A stretch of 40,155 nucleotides of DNA from positions 1 to 40,155 of the forward strand of contig JAQSWV010000025.1 of the NCBI GenBank assembly GCA_029266455.1. Reading direction: 5' to 3'. The DNA comes from Nocardioidaceae bacterium. Its GTDB lineage: Bacteria; Actinomycetota; Actinomycetes; Propionibacteriales; Nocardioidaceae. How positions within the stretch are numbered: the first letter of the stretch is position 1; each line of letters begins with the position of its first letter. The notes beneath the pieces were generated by a model. The model did not search any database, was not told the DNA's origin, and worked only from the letters and a program-made list of their open reading frames with translations. Below, one piece after another: positions 7,214-15,278 of this stretch. The translations under genes and the position numbers were made by a program.

Positions 7214-8823
7214 GTCGCTACCGCCGACAGCGCACGCTCGACGTCGCCCACGGTGAGCCACCCGCCCGCACCGAGGACGCGCGACACCTGGGGCGCGAAA
7301 GCGGTCGAGCCGCTGAGGACGTGCGCGACCGGCCCGTCGGCGACGACCTCCCCCTCCGCCATCACGACGACTCGGTCCGCCACCTCGGCGACCAGCTCGA
7401 CGTCATGAGTGGCCAGCACGACGCTGTGGCCCCGGGCGGTCAGCTCGTGCAGCACCGCACCGAACGCCGCCTTCGCCTCGTAGTCGAGCCCGCGCGTCGG
7501 CTCGTCCAGCAGCAGCACCCGGGGCGCGGCAGCCAGTTGTACGGCGAGGGCCAACGCGAGGCGCTGACCCTCGGACAGGTCCCGAGGGTGCTGGTCGGGG
7601 TCGATGCCCGTGGCGATCCGCTCGAGCAGCGCCCGGGTCTCGCCGGGGCGGGCGCCCGACTCACGGTCGGCCGCCTCGCACTCGGCCCGCACCGTCTCCA
7701 GGTACAGCAGGTCGGCGGCGGTCTGCGGCACGAGACCGACCAGACGCCGGGCTTGGCGGCCCGGCACGTCGTGCGGGTCCACCCCGGCGACCTCGACGGT
7801 GCCTGCCGCCCGGGCGCCGGAGCCCTGCACCGCCCAGAGCAGGGACGACTTCCCCGAGCCGTTGCGCCCCATCAGAGCGGTGACCTGACCGGCGTGCAGC
7901 CGCAGCGACACCTCGCGGACGGCCACCACCCGGCCGTACCGGACGGTGATCCGCTCGGCCACGAGCACCGGCGCACCGTGAGGAGGAAGGCCACGGTACG
8001 GGGCGGGCGCGTCGGCCAGCCGGGCGCGCAGCGGTGCCGCGAGCCGGCGCGCATCGCGCACCGACAGCGGCAGGGGGGTCCAGCCGGCCAGCCGGCCCAG
8101 CCGGACCACCGGCGGCACCGAGACCGCGGTCACCAGCAGCTCGGCAGGCGTGCCGTGGAGCACGCGACCGTCACCGGGCAGCAGCAGCATGCCATCGGCG
8201 TACTGCACCACCCGTTCCATCCGGTGCTCGGCCATCACGACCGTGACGCCGAGGTCGTGCACCAGCCGGGTGACGGCCGCCAGCACCTCCTCGGCTGCGG
8301 TGGGGTCCAGCGCCGAGGTCGGCTCGTCGAGGACCAGGACCCGCGGGTGGGCAGTGAGCACCGAGCCGATGGCGACGCGCTGCTGCTGGCCGCCGGACAG
8401 GCTCTGCAGCGGCCGCCGGCGGAGCCCGGCGATGCCGAGCAGGTCGAGCGTCTCCTCGACGCGGGTTCGCATGGTGTCGGGAGGCGTGCCCAGCTGCTCC
8501 ATGCCGTAGGCCAGCTCGTCCTCGACGATGTCCGTGACGAACCCCGCCAGCGGGTCCTGCCCGACGACGCCCACCAGGTGGGCGAGCTCGCGGGGCGCGC
8601 GGTGCCGCGTGTCGATGCCGTCGATGCGGACCGTCCCCTGCAGGTGACCGCCGGTGAAGTGCGGGACCAGACCGTTGAGCAGCCCCAGCAGGGTCGACTT
8701 CCCGACTCCGGTTCGGCCGGACACGAGCACGAGCTCGCCCTCGGCGATGGTCAGGTCGACGTCGCGCAGCGTGGGGCGCGCCGCGTCGGGGTAGGTCACG
8801 GTCACCCGGTCGAGGTTGATCAT
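7210..8823 (-). CDS. ECF transporter ATPase, two fused ABC domains (A-A')
   Basis: A 537-residue fusion of two CbiO/EcfA-type ATPases powering the ECF importer. Domain 1 has Walker A GRTGVGKS (36-43), an ECF-type Q-loop VGVVGQDPLAG, signature LSGGQQQR (142 on), Walker B VLVLDEPTSALDP and switch His in MAEHR. Domain 2 has GRNGSGKS (319-326), a slightly degenerate signature LSEGQ (416-420), VLLLDEPTRGLD and ATHD. The pair probably forms one complete catalytic head, so no second ATPase gene is needed. ATG at 8823 overlaps the stop of the T-component gene as ATGA, and its own stop overlaps the S-component start. Confidence 0.93.
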   Translation of the reverse strand: MINLDRVTVTYPDAARPTLRDVDLTIAEGELVLVSGRTGVGKSTLLGLLNGLVPHFTGGHLQGTVRIDGIDTRHRAPRELAHLVGVVGQDPLAGFVTDIVEDELAYGMEQLGTPPDTMRTRVEETLDLLGIAGLRRRPLQSLSGGQQQRVAIGSVLTAHPRVLVLDEPTSALDPTAAEEVLAAVTRLVHDLGVTVVMAEHRMERVVQYADGMLLLPGDGRVLHGTPAELLVTAVSVPPVVRLGRLAGWTPLPLSVRDARRLAAPLRARLADAPAPYRGLPPHGAPVLVAERITVRYGRVVAVREVSLRLHAGQVTALMGRNGSGKSSLLWAVQGSGARAAGTVEVAGVDPHDVPGRQARRLVGLVPQTAADLLYLETVRAECEAADRESGARPGETRALLERIATGIDPDQHPRDLSEGQRLALALAVQLAAAPRVLLLDEPTRGLDYEAKAAFGAVLHELTARGHSVVLATHDVELVAEVADRVVVMAEGEVVADGPVAHVLSGSTAFAPQVSRVLGAGGWLTVGDVERALSAVAT

Positions 8824-9995
8824 CCGACAGCCTGCGGGCTTTCGGCGGCGCGTGAGGTGGGGGCCGGCTCGACGGGCGCTGGCACCCCGGCCTCGATCGC
8901 GGGATGGGGCGTGAGCACGGCAGGCAGGGCACCGATCAGCACGGCGATCGCGGGAACCATCGGCACGCTCGGCCACGCCAGCACGGACACGGGCGGGTTC
9001 ATCGCGAGCGGATCGCTGGTACTGGCCCACATCAGGACGAGGGTGGTGAGGCCACTGCCGGCCGCGACCAGTTCGGCTGTCCGCCAGCGGTCGGGGCGGT
9101 ACCGGGTGCAGCGGACCCGGCGGCCGCTGAGGACGAAGCCCGTGGCCGCGACGGCGACTGCCACGGCGAGCAGCGGTCCCGCCAGGTACCGGGGCGACGA
9201 GCCGTCGAGCGTCGCGTAGATGCCGACGCAGACGCCGACCAGTCCGCCGATGGTGAGCACCCCGGTCAGGCGACGGCCGGCGGCCGATGCCTCCCCCGAG
9301 CGGCCGTAGCCGCGGGAGTCCATGGCAGCGGCCAGCCGCAGGGACCGCTCGAGCGCGTCCTCGAGCACCGGCACCACCACGGCTCGCAGGGCGCGCAGGC
9401 CGCTGCCGGCGTCGCCGCGCAGCCGGCGGGCCGCCCGTACGCGCAGCACACTCTCGGCGAGCTGCGGGAACACCGACATCGCCACCACCACGACGGTGCC
9501 GGTCTCGTACAGCGCCCCGGGCATCGCCTTCAACATGCGCTTGGGGTTGGCCAGAGCGTTGGCCGCGCCGATGCACACGACCATCGTGGCCAGGCGCAGG
9601 CCGTCGTAGAGACCGCCGAGCAGCGCCTCGGCCGACACCGGTCCGAACAACGAGACCCCGGCTGCCCACGACGGCAGCGGGATGCCTGGCGCCGAGATCA
9701 GGATCGTCTCGCCCTCTCCGCCACCGAAGACCAGCCGGAACGCCACGCGCAGGACCACGATGGCGAGCGCCAGCCACAGGTACAGGCGGAACGCAGCTGC
9801 CCAGGGGGCGTTGCCTCGACGTGCGAAGACCACGGTGCAGGCCACACCCAGCAGCATGAGCAGGAGGACGGGGTTGGTGGTGCGGCTGGCGGCGGCCGCC
9901 AGTCCGAGGGCCCACAGCCACCACGCGCCGGGATGCAGGTCGCGCTCCAGCCAGTAGCTGCGCGAGGCCGCGGTGATCCGGCCGGAGATGGTCAC
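8820..9995 (-). CDS. ECF transporter T component (CbiQ/EcfT family)
   Basis: A 391-residue transmembrane scaffold that couples the ATPases to the S component. About five to eight hydrophobic segments are visible (GAWWLWALGLAAAA, PVLLLMLLGVACTVVFA, LYLWLALAIVVLRVAF, LATMVVCIGAANALA and C-terminal ones). The two ATPase-coupling helices carry the diagnostic Ala-Arg-Gly-type motifs: RAARRLRG near 188-194 and AMDSRGYGRSG near 225-234. It is longer than minimal EcfT because of an extra C-terminal membrane region of about 130 residues. The GTG start at 9995 overlaps the upstream stop as GTGA and fits the coupling seen through the operon. Confidence 0.9.
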   Translation of the reverse strand: MTISGRITAASRSYWLERDLHPGAWWLWALGLAAAASRTTNPVLLLMLLGVACTVVFARRGNAPWAAAFRLYLWLALAIVVLRVAFRLVFGGGEGETILISAPGIPLPSWAAGVSLFGPVSAEALLGGLYDGLRLATMVVCIGAANALANPKRMLKAMPGALYETGTVVVVAMSVFPQLAESVLRVRAARRLRGDAGSGLRALRAVVVPVLEDALERSLRLAAAMDSRGYGRSGEASAAGRRLTGVLTIGGLVGVCVGIYATLDGSSPRYLAGPLLAVAVAVAATGFVLSGRRVRCTRYRPDRWRTAELVAAGSGLTTLVLMWASTSDPLAMNPPVSVLAWPSVPMVPAIAVLIGALPAVLTPHPAIEAGVPAPVEPAPTSRAAESPQAVG

Positions 9996-10768
9996 GCCGG
10001 AGGCGCCTCGGACGGATGGCGCCGGCGGCGCACGGCCAGAGCCGCCGCGAGCGCCGCGACACCGGCGACGGCACCGAGGCCGGCGACCGACGACCAGACC
10101 GACCCCGTGGCGGACGGCTCCGCCGCGTCGGCCGACTCCCGACCGCCGCTCCACCGCTCGCCGGAGCCGTTCACGCTGTCCGGCCCGCCCGGCCGCTCCG
10201 GGGCGACACCCGGGGCCGGGGCGGCGTTGCCGCGCGCGTTCAGCGAGAAGGACCAGCCCTGGAAACTCCCCGGGGCGGCCGCGCTGTTCTTCACTCCCGT
10301 CTGGCTGTACTGCCAGCTCCCGCCTTCCTCGGCCTGCCAGTAGCCCCAGAAGGCCGAGGCGGGTGGCGTGTCGACGCAGGCCTCCCGGTAGTCCTCGGCG
10401 CCCTGTACTGGCAGCCGCTCGGTCGCGGAAGGCCGGCTCTCGATCCGGCAGACGAACCCCTCCCCCCAGCGCTGCACGCCGTCGACCTGGAAGCCGGCGT
10501 CACGCAGCGCCTGCAGGCCGGTACGGGTCTGTGACCCCGGCGCACAGCGCACGAGCGTCGTCCCGCCCAGGTCCTGGAAGTCGACCACGACCGTCACGCC
10601 GTCGTCGTCCGGGCAGAAGCCGGGACTGCCGGCGGAGCTGTCGACCGCCCCGGCCGAGGCAGCGGCGACCTGCCCGCCGAGGAGCAGCGCGGCAAGCACT
10701 GCAGCGCCCGACCCAGCAGCACGTCCCACCAGCCCGGACGTGCCCGCCGACGCCGGGGCAGGGATCAT
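9992..10768 (-). CDS. Exported, membrane-anchored transcobalamin C-domain-like protein
   Basis: A 258-residue exported protein: signal or anchor helix about 14-40, one globular domain about 50-178, a low-complexity linker, and a C-terminal membrane helix (VAGLGAVAGVAALAAALAV) followed by RRRR. This is the layout of a surface-tethered binder. The domain has four cysteines (52, 75, 107, 131) and the same landmarks as the larger protein upstream: GVTVVVDF, FVCRI, YREAC, WGYWQAEEGG, SWQYSQTG, GWSF. I relate it to the DUF4430/transcobalamin-like C-terminal domain from the WxYW...W.Y..G pattern and context. The ATG overlaps the upstream stop by 4 bp. Likely role: capture or hand-over of corrinoid outside the membrane. 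Confidence 0.75.
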   Translation of the reverse strand: MIPAPASAGTSGLVGRAAGSGAAVLAALLLGGQVAAASAGAVDSSAGSPGFCPDDDGVTVVVDFQDLGGTTLVRCAPGSQTRTGLQALRDAGFQVDGVQRWGEGFVCRIESRPSATERLPVQGAEDYREACVDTPPASAFWGYWQAEEGGSWQYSQTGVKNSAAAPGSFQGWSFSLNARGNAAPAPGVAPERPGGPDSVNGSGERWSGGRESADAAEPSATGSVWSSVAGLGAVAGVAALAAALAVRRRRHPSEAPPA

Positions 10769-12744
10769 GCCGGCAGCCCGGGGCGACGCCTGGTCCACCG
10801 GACGAGCGCGGCGGTGGCGGCGCCGGCCGCAACGAGGGCCGCAAGCCCGCCCAGCAGCAGCCGCGGCCAGCCAGTCCCGCCGGTGGCGTCTTCCGACGGT
10901 GACGCCGCCGCGGTCGTCGTGGGATCCGCCTCGACGGGGTGCCCGCCGAGGTCGGCGAACGAGGTCCCGGCCAGGCCGAGGACGGCCTGTGCCGTGGCGC
11001 GCCGCCACTGGTCGCGCGCGAGCGGCTCGATGCCACCGGATCGCGCCCCGCGCAGCGCGCCGGCGTCATAGGCGACCGCGCCGGTGTCGGCGGCCGCCTG
11101 GGTGTCGGCCGTGCGAGGCCCGAGGATCTGGACCGAGCGGAGCCAGCGGTTCGCGCGGGCGGCGGCCGCGGGGCGGCCGCTCGCGTCCAGCGCCTGCGCC
11201 GCCAGACCGGTGCTGTTGGCGTTCGCGCCCGCGGTGAGCTCGCCGCCCCCGAACGAACCGTCCGCGGCCTGCTGCCCTACCAGCCACGCCGTGGCTCTCC
11301 GGATCGAGCTCTGGAAGGCGCTCGCCCCGGTGGCCCGGGCGGCGAGCAGGGCCTGCAGCGCCATGGCGGTGCCGTCGGCGTCGGGCGCGCTGGCCGCTCC
11401 CTGACCGTCGGCACACGTGCGACCCTGGTCGCCGTACATCCGGAACCAGCCGGCCGGGCACTGCTGTCGACGCAGGTACGTCAGCGCCGGCTGCGGGACA
11501 TCACCCGAGCGGGCCAGACCGATCACCGCCAGAGCCTGGCTGACGGTGTTGCTGGAGTCGGCCCCGGTTCGCTGGTCCGAGAAGCGGCCGGGGTGCCGGT
11601 CCCCGGGCTTCTGCATCAGGCCCAGCAGCTCGCTGCGCAGGTCGTAGCCGCTCATCCGGGTCGTCGGCCTGCCGTCCACCGCGAGCGCGACCAGCGTCTT
11701 GGCAGTCGCCCCGGCGATCCGGGCGCGAGGGTCGGCATAGATCGCCGGACCCAGGTACGCGTCCAGCTCGCCAGCCAGGGCCGCCAGGATCTCTGCAGCC
11801 TCCGCGCTGGCGACCCCGGCGGCGCGGGACGCGAGGAATGCGTCCAGGGTCAGCCCCCAGTCGGTGCGGCCGCCGGGACCCGGCAGTCGTCCCGATCTCA
11901 GGTCGTCCAGCAGCCACTCGGCCGCCCGTCGCGCCGCCCGCGTGGAGGCATCGCCCGAGGAGTGCCGGGAGGGGGTCAGTCGGTGTGGCGCTGCGGCCCC
12001 CGCGGAGGCCGCGACGGCACTGACCGTGCTGACCCCGCCGGCGCGGCTGACGGAGCCGAAGGACGCTGGATCTGCGACCCGCCCCGGACGGTTCGGCTTC
12101 CTCCGTGGCGGCTTGGCGTCACCGCGACCGGCGTGGAACGACCAGCCCTCGAAGCCGCCCCGGATCACGTTCCGGCCGCCGGCCCCGGTCTTGCTGTAGC
12201 GCCAGCGTCCGCCGTCCCGGGCGTACCAGTACGACCAGTACGCCGACTTGGGAGGAATGCGCCGACACTTCTCGCGGTAGGTCCCCGGGCCCGGCTTCAC
12301 GTCCTCACGGGGACGGGGGCGACCCTGCAGCCGGCAGACGAAGGACTTGCCGAAGCCGTCGACACCACGCACCCGGATACCGGCCGCCTGCAAGGCATCC
12401 AGCCCGCTGAAACCGCGGCCGATCCGCCGCTGCACGCAGCGGACGATCTTCCCCCGCCCGAGCGACCGGAAGTCGACGACCACGGTCACCCCGCGCCCGT
12501 TCCGGCACTCGCCGCGGCGCCAGGCGCGGGTGGTCGCGGGGGACTGCACGGCGGCGGCGTCCAGCGAGCGGTCCGGCGTCGTCCGTGGGGTACTGGCGGG
12601 CACCCCGGACGACCCGCGGGGTGCCGGACTGCCGGCCGCCGCGGGTGTGGACAACAGGGTTGCCAGCACACCGACGACGACGGCCAGAGCCAGGCCGACG
12701 CGTGGACGCGGGACGTTGCCCAAGGCTGGAAGGCGCCGCCACAT
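10765..12744 (-). CDS. Exported transcobalamin/intrinsic-factor-like protein with alpha/alpha barrel
   Basis: A 659-residue exported protein, first gene after the cobalamin riboswitch. A signal peptide covers about 1-37. Residues about 78-205 form the four-Cys domain (Cys 80, 103, 137, 160) with GVTVVVDF, SFVCRL, YREKC, YWSYWYARDG, WRYSKTG and GWSF. Residues about 265-610 are helical repeats of the prenyltransferase/squalene-oxidase toroid type (AEWLLDDLRSG, TLDAFLASRAAG, ATAWLVGQQAADGSFGGG, STGLAAQALDASG). The C-terminus has a hydrophobic anchor (LLLGGLAALVAAGAATAALV) and a basic tail. Vertebrate transcobalamin and intrinsic factor combine an alpha/alpha barrel with a small C-terminal domain; here the order is reversed. 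Likely a surface corrinoid-binding protein feeding the ECF importer; not a terpene cyclase. Confidence 0.8.
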   Translation of the reverse strand: MWRRLPALGNVPRPRVGLALAVVVGVLATLLSTPAAAGSPAPRGSSGVPASTPRTTPDRSLDAAAVQSPATTRAWRRGECRNGRGVTVVVDFRSLGRGKIVRCVQRRIGRGFSGLDALQAAGIRVRGVDGFGKSFVCRLQGRPRPREDVKPGPGTYREKCRRIPPKSAYWSYWYARDGGRWRYSKTGAGGRNVIRGGFEGWSFHAGRGDAKPPRRKPNRPGRVADPASFGSVSRAGGVSTVSAVAASAGAAAPHRLTPSRHSSGDASTRAARRAAEWLLDDLRSGRLPGPGGRTDWGLTLDAFLASRAAGVASAEAAEILAALAGELDAYLGPAIYADPRARIAGATAKTLVALAVDGRPTTRMSGYDLRSELLGLMQKPGDRHPGRFSDQRTGADSSNTVSQALAVIGLARSGDVPQPALTYLRRQQCPAGWFRMYGDQGRTCADGQGAASAPDADGTAMALQALLAARATGASAFQSSIRRATAWLVGQQAADGSFGGGELTAGANANSTGLAAQALDASGRPAAAARANRWLRSVQILGPRTADTQAAADTGAVAYDAGALRGARSGGIEPLARDQWRRATAQAVLGLAGTSFADLGGHPVEADPTTTAAASPSEDATGGTGWPRLLLGGLAALVAAGAATAALVRWTRRRPGLPA

Positions 12745-12861
12745 GAGATGTCCGTTCCCGAGGAGGCGCCCTCGTCCCCGGTCGGCGTCGCGCGCCGCCT
12801 ACCCGACCAGCGGGCAGTACCGGGGGTGTTGACTGCGGTCCTCGACAGTGAAGTAACCCGG

Positions 12862-12980
12862 GCAGCAGGCAGGCATTCCGACTCGTGGCGCCCTCACGAC
12901 GCCACCCACGGCTGCGGGCCAGTGCCGGACTTCGACCGGCTTCCCCTGCAGGCTGCGGCCTGTACGCGTTGCCGTACAGG
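12862..12980 (-). promoter_or_regulatory. Cobalamin riboswitch
   Basis: On the minus strand the leader contains the conserved cobalamin-aptamer core: GGGGAAGCCGGTCGAAGTCC followed by GGCACTGGCCCGC (12946-12905), then a B12-box-like segment AGTCGGAATGCCTGCC (about 12883-12868). The closing stem is GCAGCCTGCAGG (12956-12945) with CCTGCCTGCTGC (12873-12862). An upstream hairpin CCTGTACGGCAACGCGTACAGG type stem lies at 12980-12959. It ends 117 bases before the ATG of the transcobalamin-like gene. By family knowledge it lowers expression when adenosylcobalamin is plentiful. It gives the whole five-gene operon a B12 assignment independent of protein similarity. Confidence 0.9.
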
Positions 12981-13038
12981 TTGGGCGCACGCTAGCACGC
13001 CGTCGCGGCCTCGGATCAGGCTCGGGCCGGACCGCAGA

Positions 13039-14118
13039 TCATGCCGACTTGCGGACGGTGGTCTTCCTCGCAGCGGTCTTCTTGGCGGCCGTCGTCTTCG
13101 CAGCAGGCTTCTTGGCTGCGGACTTCTTCGCTGCGGTCTTCTTCGCCGCGGGCCTGTTCGCCGACGCCTTCTTGGCCGCAGGCTTCTTGGCGGTCGACGT
13201 CTTCGTCGGGGGCTTCTTGCCGGTCGACTTCTTGACCGGCTGCTTGCCGTTGGACGCGGACGGCGCCTCCTCCGGCTCCGACTCCAACGCCGACTCCGAC
13301 GACTCACCGGACCTCTCGGCCGACGAGGACCTGCCGCCCTTGGCCTTCTCGACGCTCGCCCGCAAGGCCGCCACCAGGTCGACGACGTCGGCGTCGTCAC
13401 CGGTCTCGGCAGTGTCCGGTCGGAGCAGCTCGCTGGCGTCCGTGCCATCGAGCTTGGCCTCGACGAGCTGTTCCATGGCGATCTTGTACTCGTCCTCGAA
13501 CTGGGTCGGGTCGAAGTCGGCGGCGAGGCTCTCGACGAGCGACTCGGCCATCGTGACCTCCTGCGGGCGCAGGTCGATGTCCTCGTCCAGCACCTTGAAG
13601 TCGGGCTCACGCACCTCGTCCGGCCACAACAGGGTCTGCAGCACGATGACCTGGTCACGCACGCGCAGCACTGCCAGGGTCTCGCGCTGGCGCAGCGCGA
13701 CCTTGACCAAAGCCATCCGCTCGGTGCTTCCCAGCGCCTCCCGCAGCAGTGCGTACGGCTTGGCCGCCTTGCCGTCGGGCTCCAGGTAGTACGTCTTGTC
13801 CATCAGCATGGGATCGACCTGGTCGGCGGGCACGAACTCGACGACGTCGATCTCACGGCCGCTGGCCACCGGCAGCGCGTCGAGGTCCTCGTCGGTGAGG
13901 ATGGCCGACCGCCCGTCATCGGACTCGAAGCCCTTGGCGATGTCGGAGTACGCGACCACCTCGCCGCAGACCTCGCAGGTGCGCTTGTACCGGATGCGGC
14001 CGCCGTCCTTCTCGTGCACCTGGTGGAAGCGGAGGTCGTGCCCCCCGGTCGCGGAGTACAGCTTGACCGGGATGCTGACCAGTCCGAAGGACACGGAGCC
14101 CTTCCAGAGGGAGCGCAC
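13039..14118 (-). CDS. ku: Non-homologous end-joining protein Ku
   Basis: A 359-residue bacterial Ku, a homodimeric ring that binds DNA ends and recruits ligase and polymerase activities. It starts VRSLWKGSVSFGLVSIPVKL, the family's first strand, and has a CxxC pair in RTCEVCGEVV, then DKTYYLEPDG and the beta-barrel and arm region to about residue 250. The C-terminus beyond about 280 is acidic and then a long Lys/Ala/Pro/Thr-rich tail of repeated KKPAAKK/AAKK units, like histone H1, typical of many actinobacterial Ku proteins and expected to bind DNA without sequence specificity. GTG 14118 is chosen for the GGAGGAGG site 8 bases upstream. It is divergent from the polymerase gene. Confidence 0.95.
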   Translation of the reverse strand: MRSLWKGSVSFGLVSIPVKLYSATGGHDLRFHQVHEKDGGRIRYKRTCEVCGEVVAYSDIAKGFESDDGRSAILTDEDLDALPVASGREIDVVEFVPADQVDPMLMDKTYYLEPDGKAAKPYALLREALGSTERMALVKVALRQRETLAVLRVRDQVIVLQTLLWPDEVREPDFKVLDEDIDLRPQEVTMAESLVESLAADFDPTQFEDEYKIAMEQLVEAKLDGTDASELLRPDTAETGDDADVVDLVAALRASVEKAKGGRSSSAERSGESSESALESEPEEAPSASNGKQPVKKSTGKKPPTKTSTAKKPAAKKASANRPAAKKTAAKKSAAKKPAAKTTAAKKTAARKTTVRKSA

Positions 14119-14258
14119 CGTGACCACCTCCTCCACACTCGTACAGACTTGCCCTTGCCCGGTACTGGCCGTACCCGACGGGACGAACACTAGACGGCGG
14201 CAGGGAAGCCGTGACGGTCAAGCGTCCAGTGTGACCGATGAGACGCAGGAGGCGCCAG

Positions 14259-15164
14259 ATGCCGGAGCGGGAGACTCTGGAGGTCGACGGTCGCCGGCTC
14301 ACGGTGTCCAACCTGGCCAAAGTGCTCTACCCCGGCGACGGGACCACCAAGCACCAGGTCATCGAGCACTATGTGCGGGTGGCCGAGGTGCTGCTCCCGC
14401 AGCTGAGTGGGCGGCCCGCGACCCGCAAGCGCTGGCCCGACGGCACCGGTCGCCAGCCCTTCTTCGAGAAGAACGCCCCGCGCGGCACGCCTGCGTGGGT
14501 ACGCACCGTGACCCTCGACTCCCCCGGCAGCACCCGCAACCGCGAGGAGGTCACCTACCCCGTGGTCGAGGGCCTCGCCACGCTGGTGTGGCTGGCCAAC
14601 CTCGCGGCGCTCGAGCTGCACACCCCCCAGTGGACCGTCGGACCCCGGGGCGGGGTGCGCCACCCCGACCGGCTGGTCGTCGACCTCGACCCGGGCGCAC
14701 CGGCCGGGCTGGCCGAGTGCGCCGAGGTCGCCTGCCTGGTCCGTGACCGCCTGGCAGCCGACGACCTCGAGACCTTCCCGGTGACGAGCGGCAGCAAGGG
14801 GCTACAGCTGTACGCCCCCATCAGCGGGCGCCAGGACGCCGACGTGGTCCGCGGGTACGCGCACGAGATGGCGACGGAGCTGGAGGCAGCACACCCGCGA
14901 CTGATCGTGTCCCGGATGGCCAAGGCCGTCCGCGGCGGCAAGGTCTTCATCGACTGGAGCCAGAACGACAGCGCCAAGACCACGATCACCCCGTACTCGC
15001 TGCGCGGGCTGGACCGCCCTTTCGTGGCCGCGCCGCGCACGTGGCTGGAGGTGGAGGACCCGGGCAGCCTCACCCAGCTGCTGACCACGGACCTGCCCGA
15101 GCGACTCGACACGCTCGGAGACCTCGCACCCGCGACCGGCCGGGGGGGTCCCCGGCTGCCCTGA
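14259..15164 (+). CDS. Stand-alone LigD-type polymerase/primase domain
   Basis: A 301-residue archaeo-eukaryotic-primase-superfamily polymerase of the NHEJ (LigD Pol) type, without ligase or phosphoesterase domains. It fills gaps at broken ends, often preferring ribonucleotides. Visible motifs: the N-terminal LEVDGRRLTVSNLAKVLYP, metal-binding aspartates in LVVDLDPG, motif II TSGSKGLQLYAP, and KVFIDWSQNDSAKTTI with the third acidic residue. Motif II has Gln where many LigD polymerases have His (GLHxY). Start ATG 14259 sits 6 bases after CAGGAGG. It is divergent from ku across about 140 bases, so the two probably share a regulatory region. A ligase partner is not in the window. Confidence 0.92.
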   Translation: MPERETLEVDGRRLTVSNLAKVLYPGDGTTKHQVIEHYVRVAEVLLPQLSGRPATRKRWPDGTGRQPFFEKNAPRGTPAWVRTVTLDSPGSTRNREEVTYPVVEGLATLVWLANLAALELHTPQWTVGPRGGVRHPDRLVVDLDPGAPAGLAECAEVACLVRDRLAADDLETFPVTSGSKGLQLYAPISGRQDADVVRGYAHEMATELEAAHPRLIVSRMAKAVRGGKVFIDWSQNDSAKTTITPYSLRGLDRPFVAAPRTWLEVEDPGSLTQLLTTDLPERLDTLGDLAPATGRGGPRLP

Positions 15165-15278
15165 GTCTGTGACCCATCCGCCAGGACCTCGGCCGCGAAC
15201 CAGAGATGAACTCGCCGATGTCCGCCCGGACGTCGACACATCGCACATTGCGTTCCGAGCTGCTGGAAGGTGGACAAC

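Noticed and set aside
7210-10074. One 954-residue minus-strand open frame across the ATPase and T-component genes
   Set aside because: Only the 3' part (from ATG 8823) is ATPase; the upstream part is Arg/Pro-rich noise antiparallel or out of frame to the T-component gene.
10765-12744. Assignment as a terpene cyclase/squalene-hopene cyclase from the helical toroid
   Set aside because: No DxDD or QW catalytic motifs, signal peptide and anchor present, and the gene is under a cobalamin riboswitch with ECF genes; a corrinoid-binding role fits better.
10939-14193. A 1084-codon plus-strand open frame
   Set aside because: It is the antisense shadow of the transcobalamin-like gene, riboswitch and ku; residue composition is unnatural.
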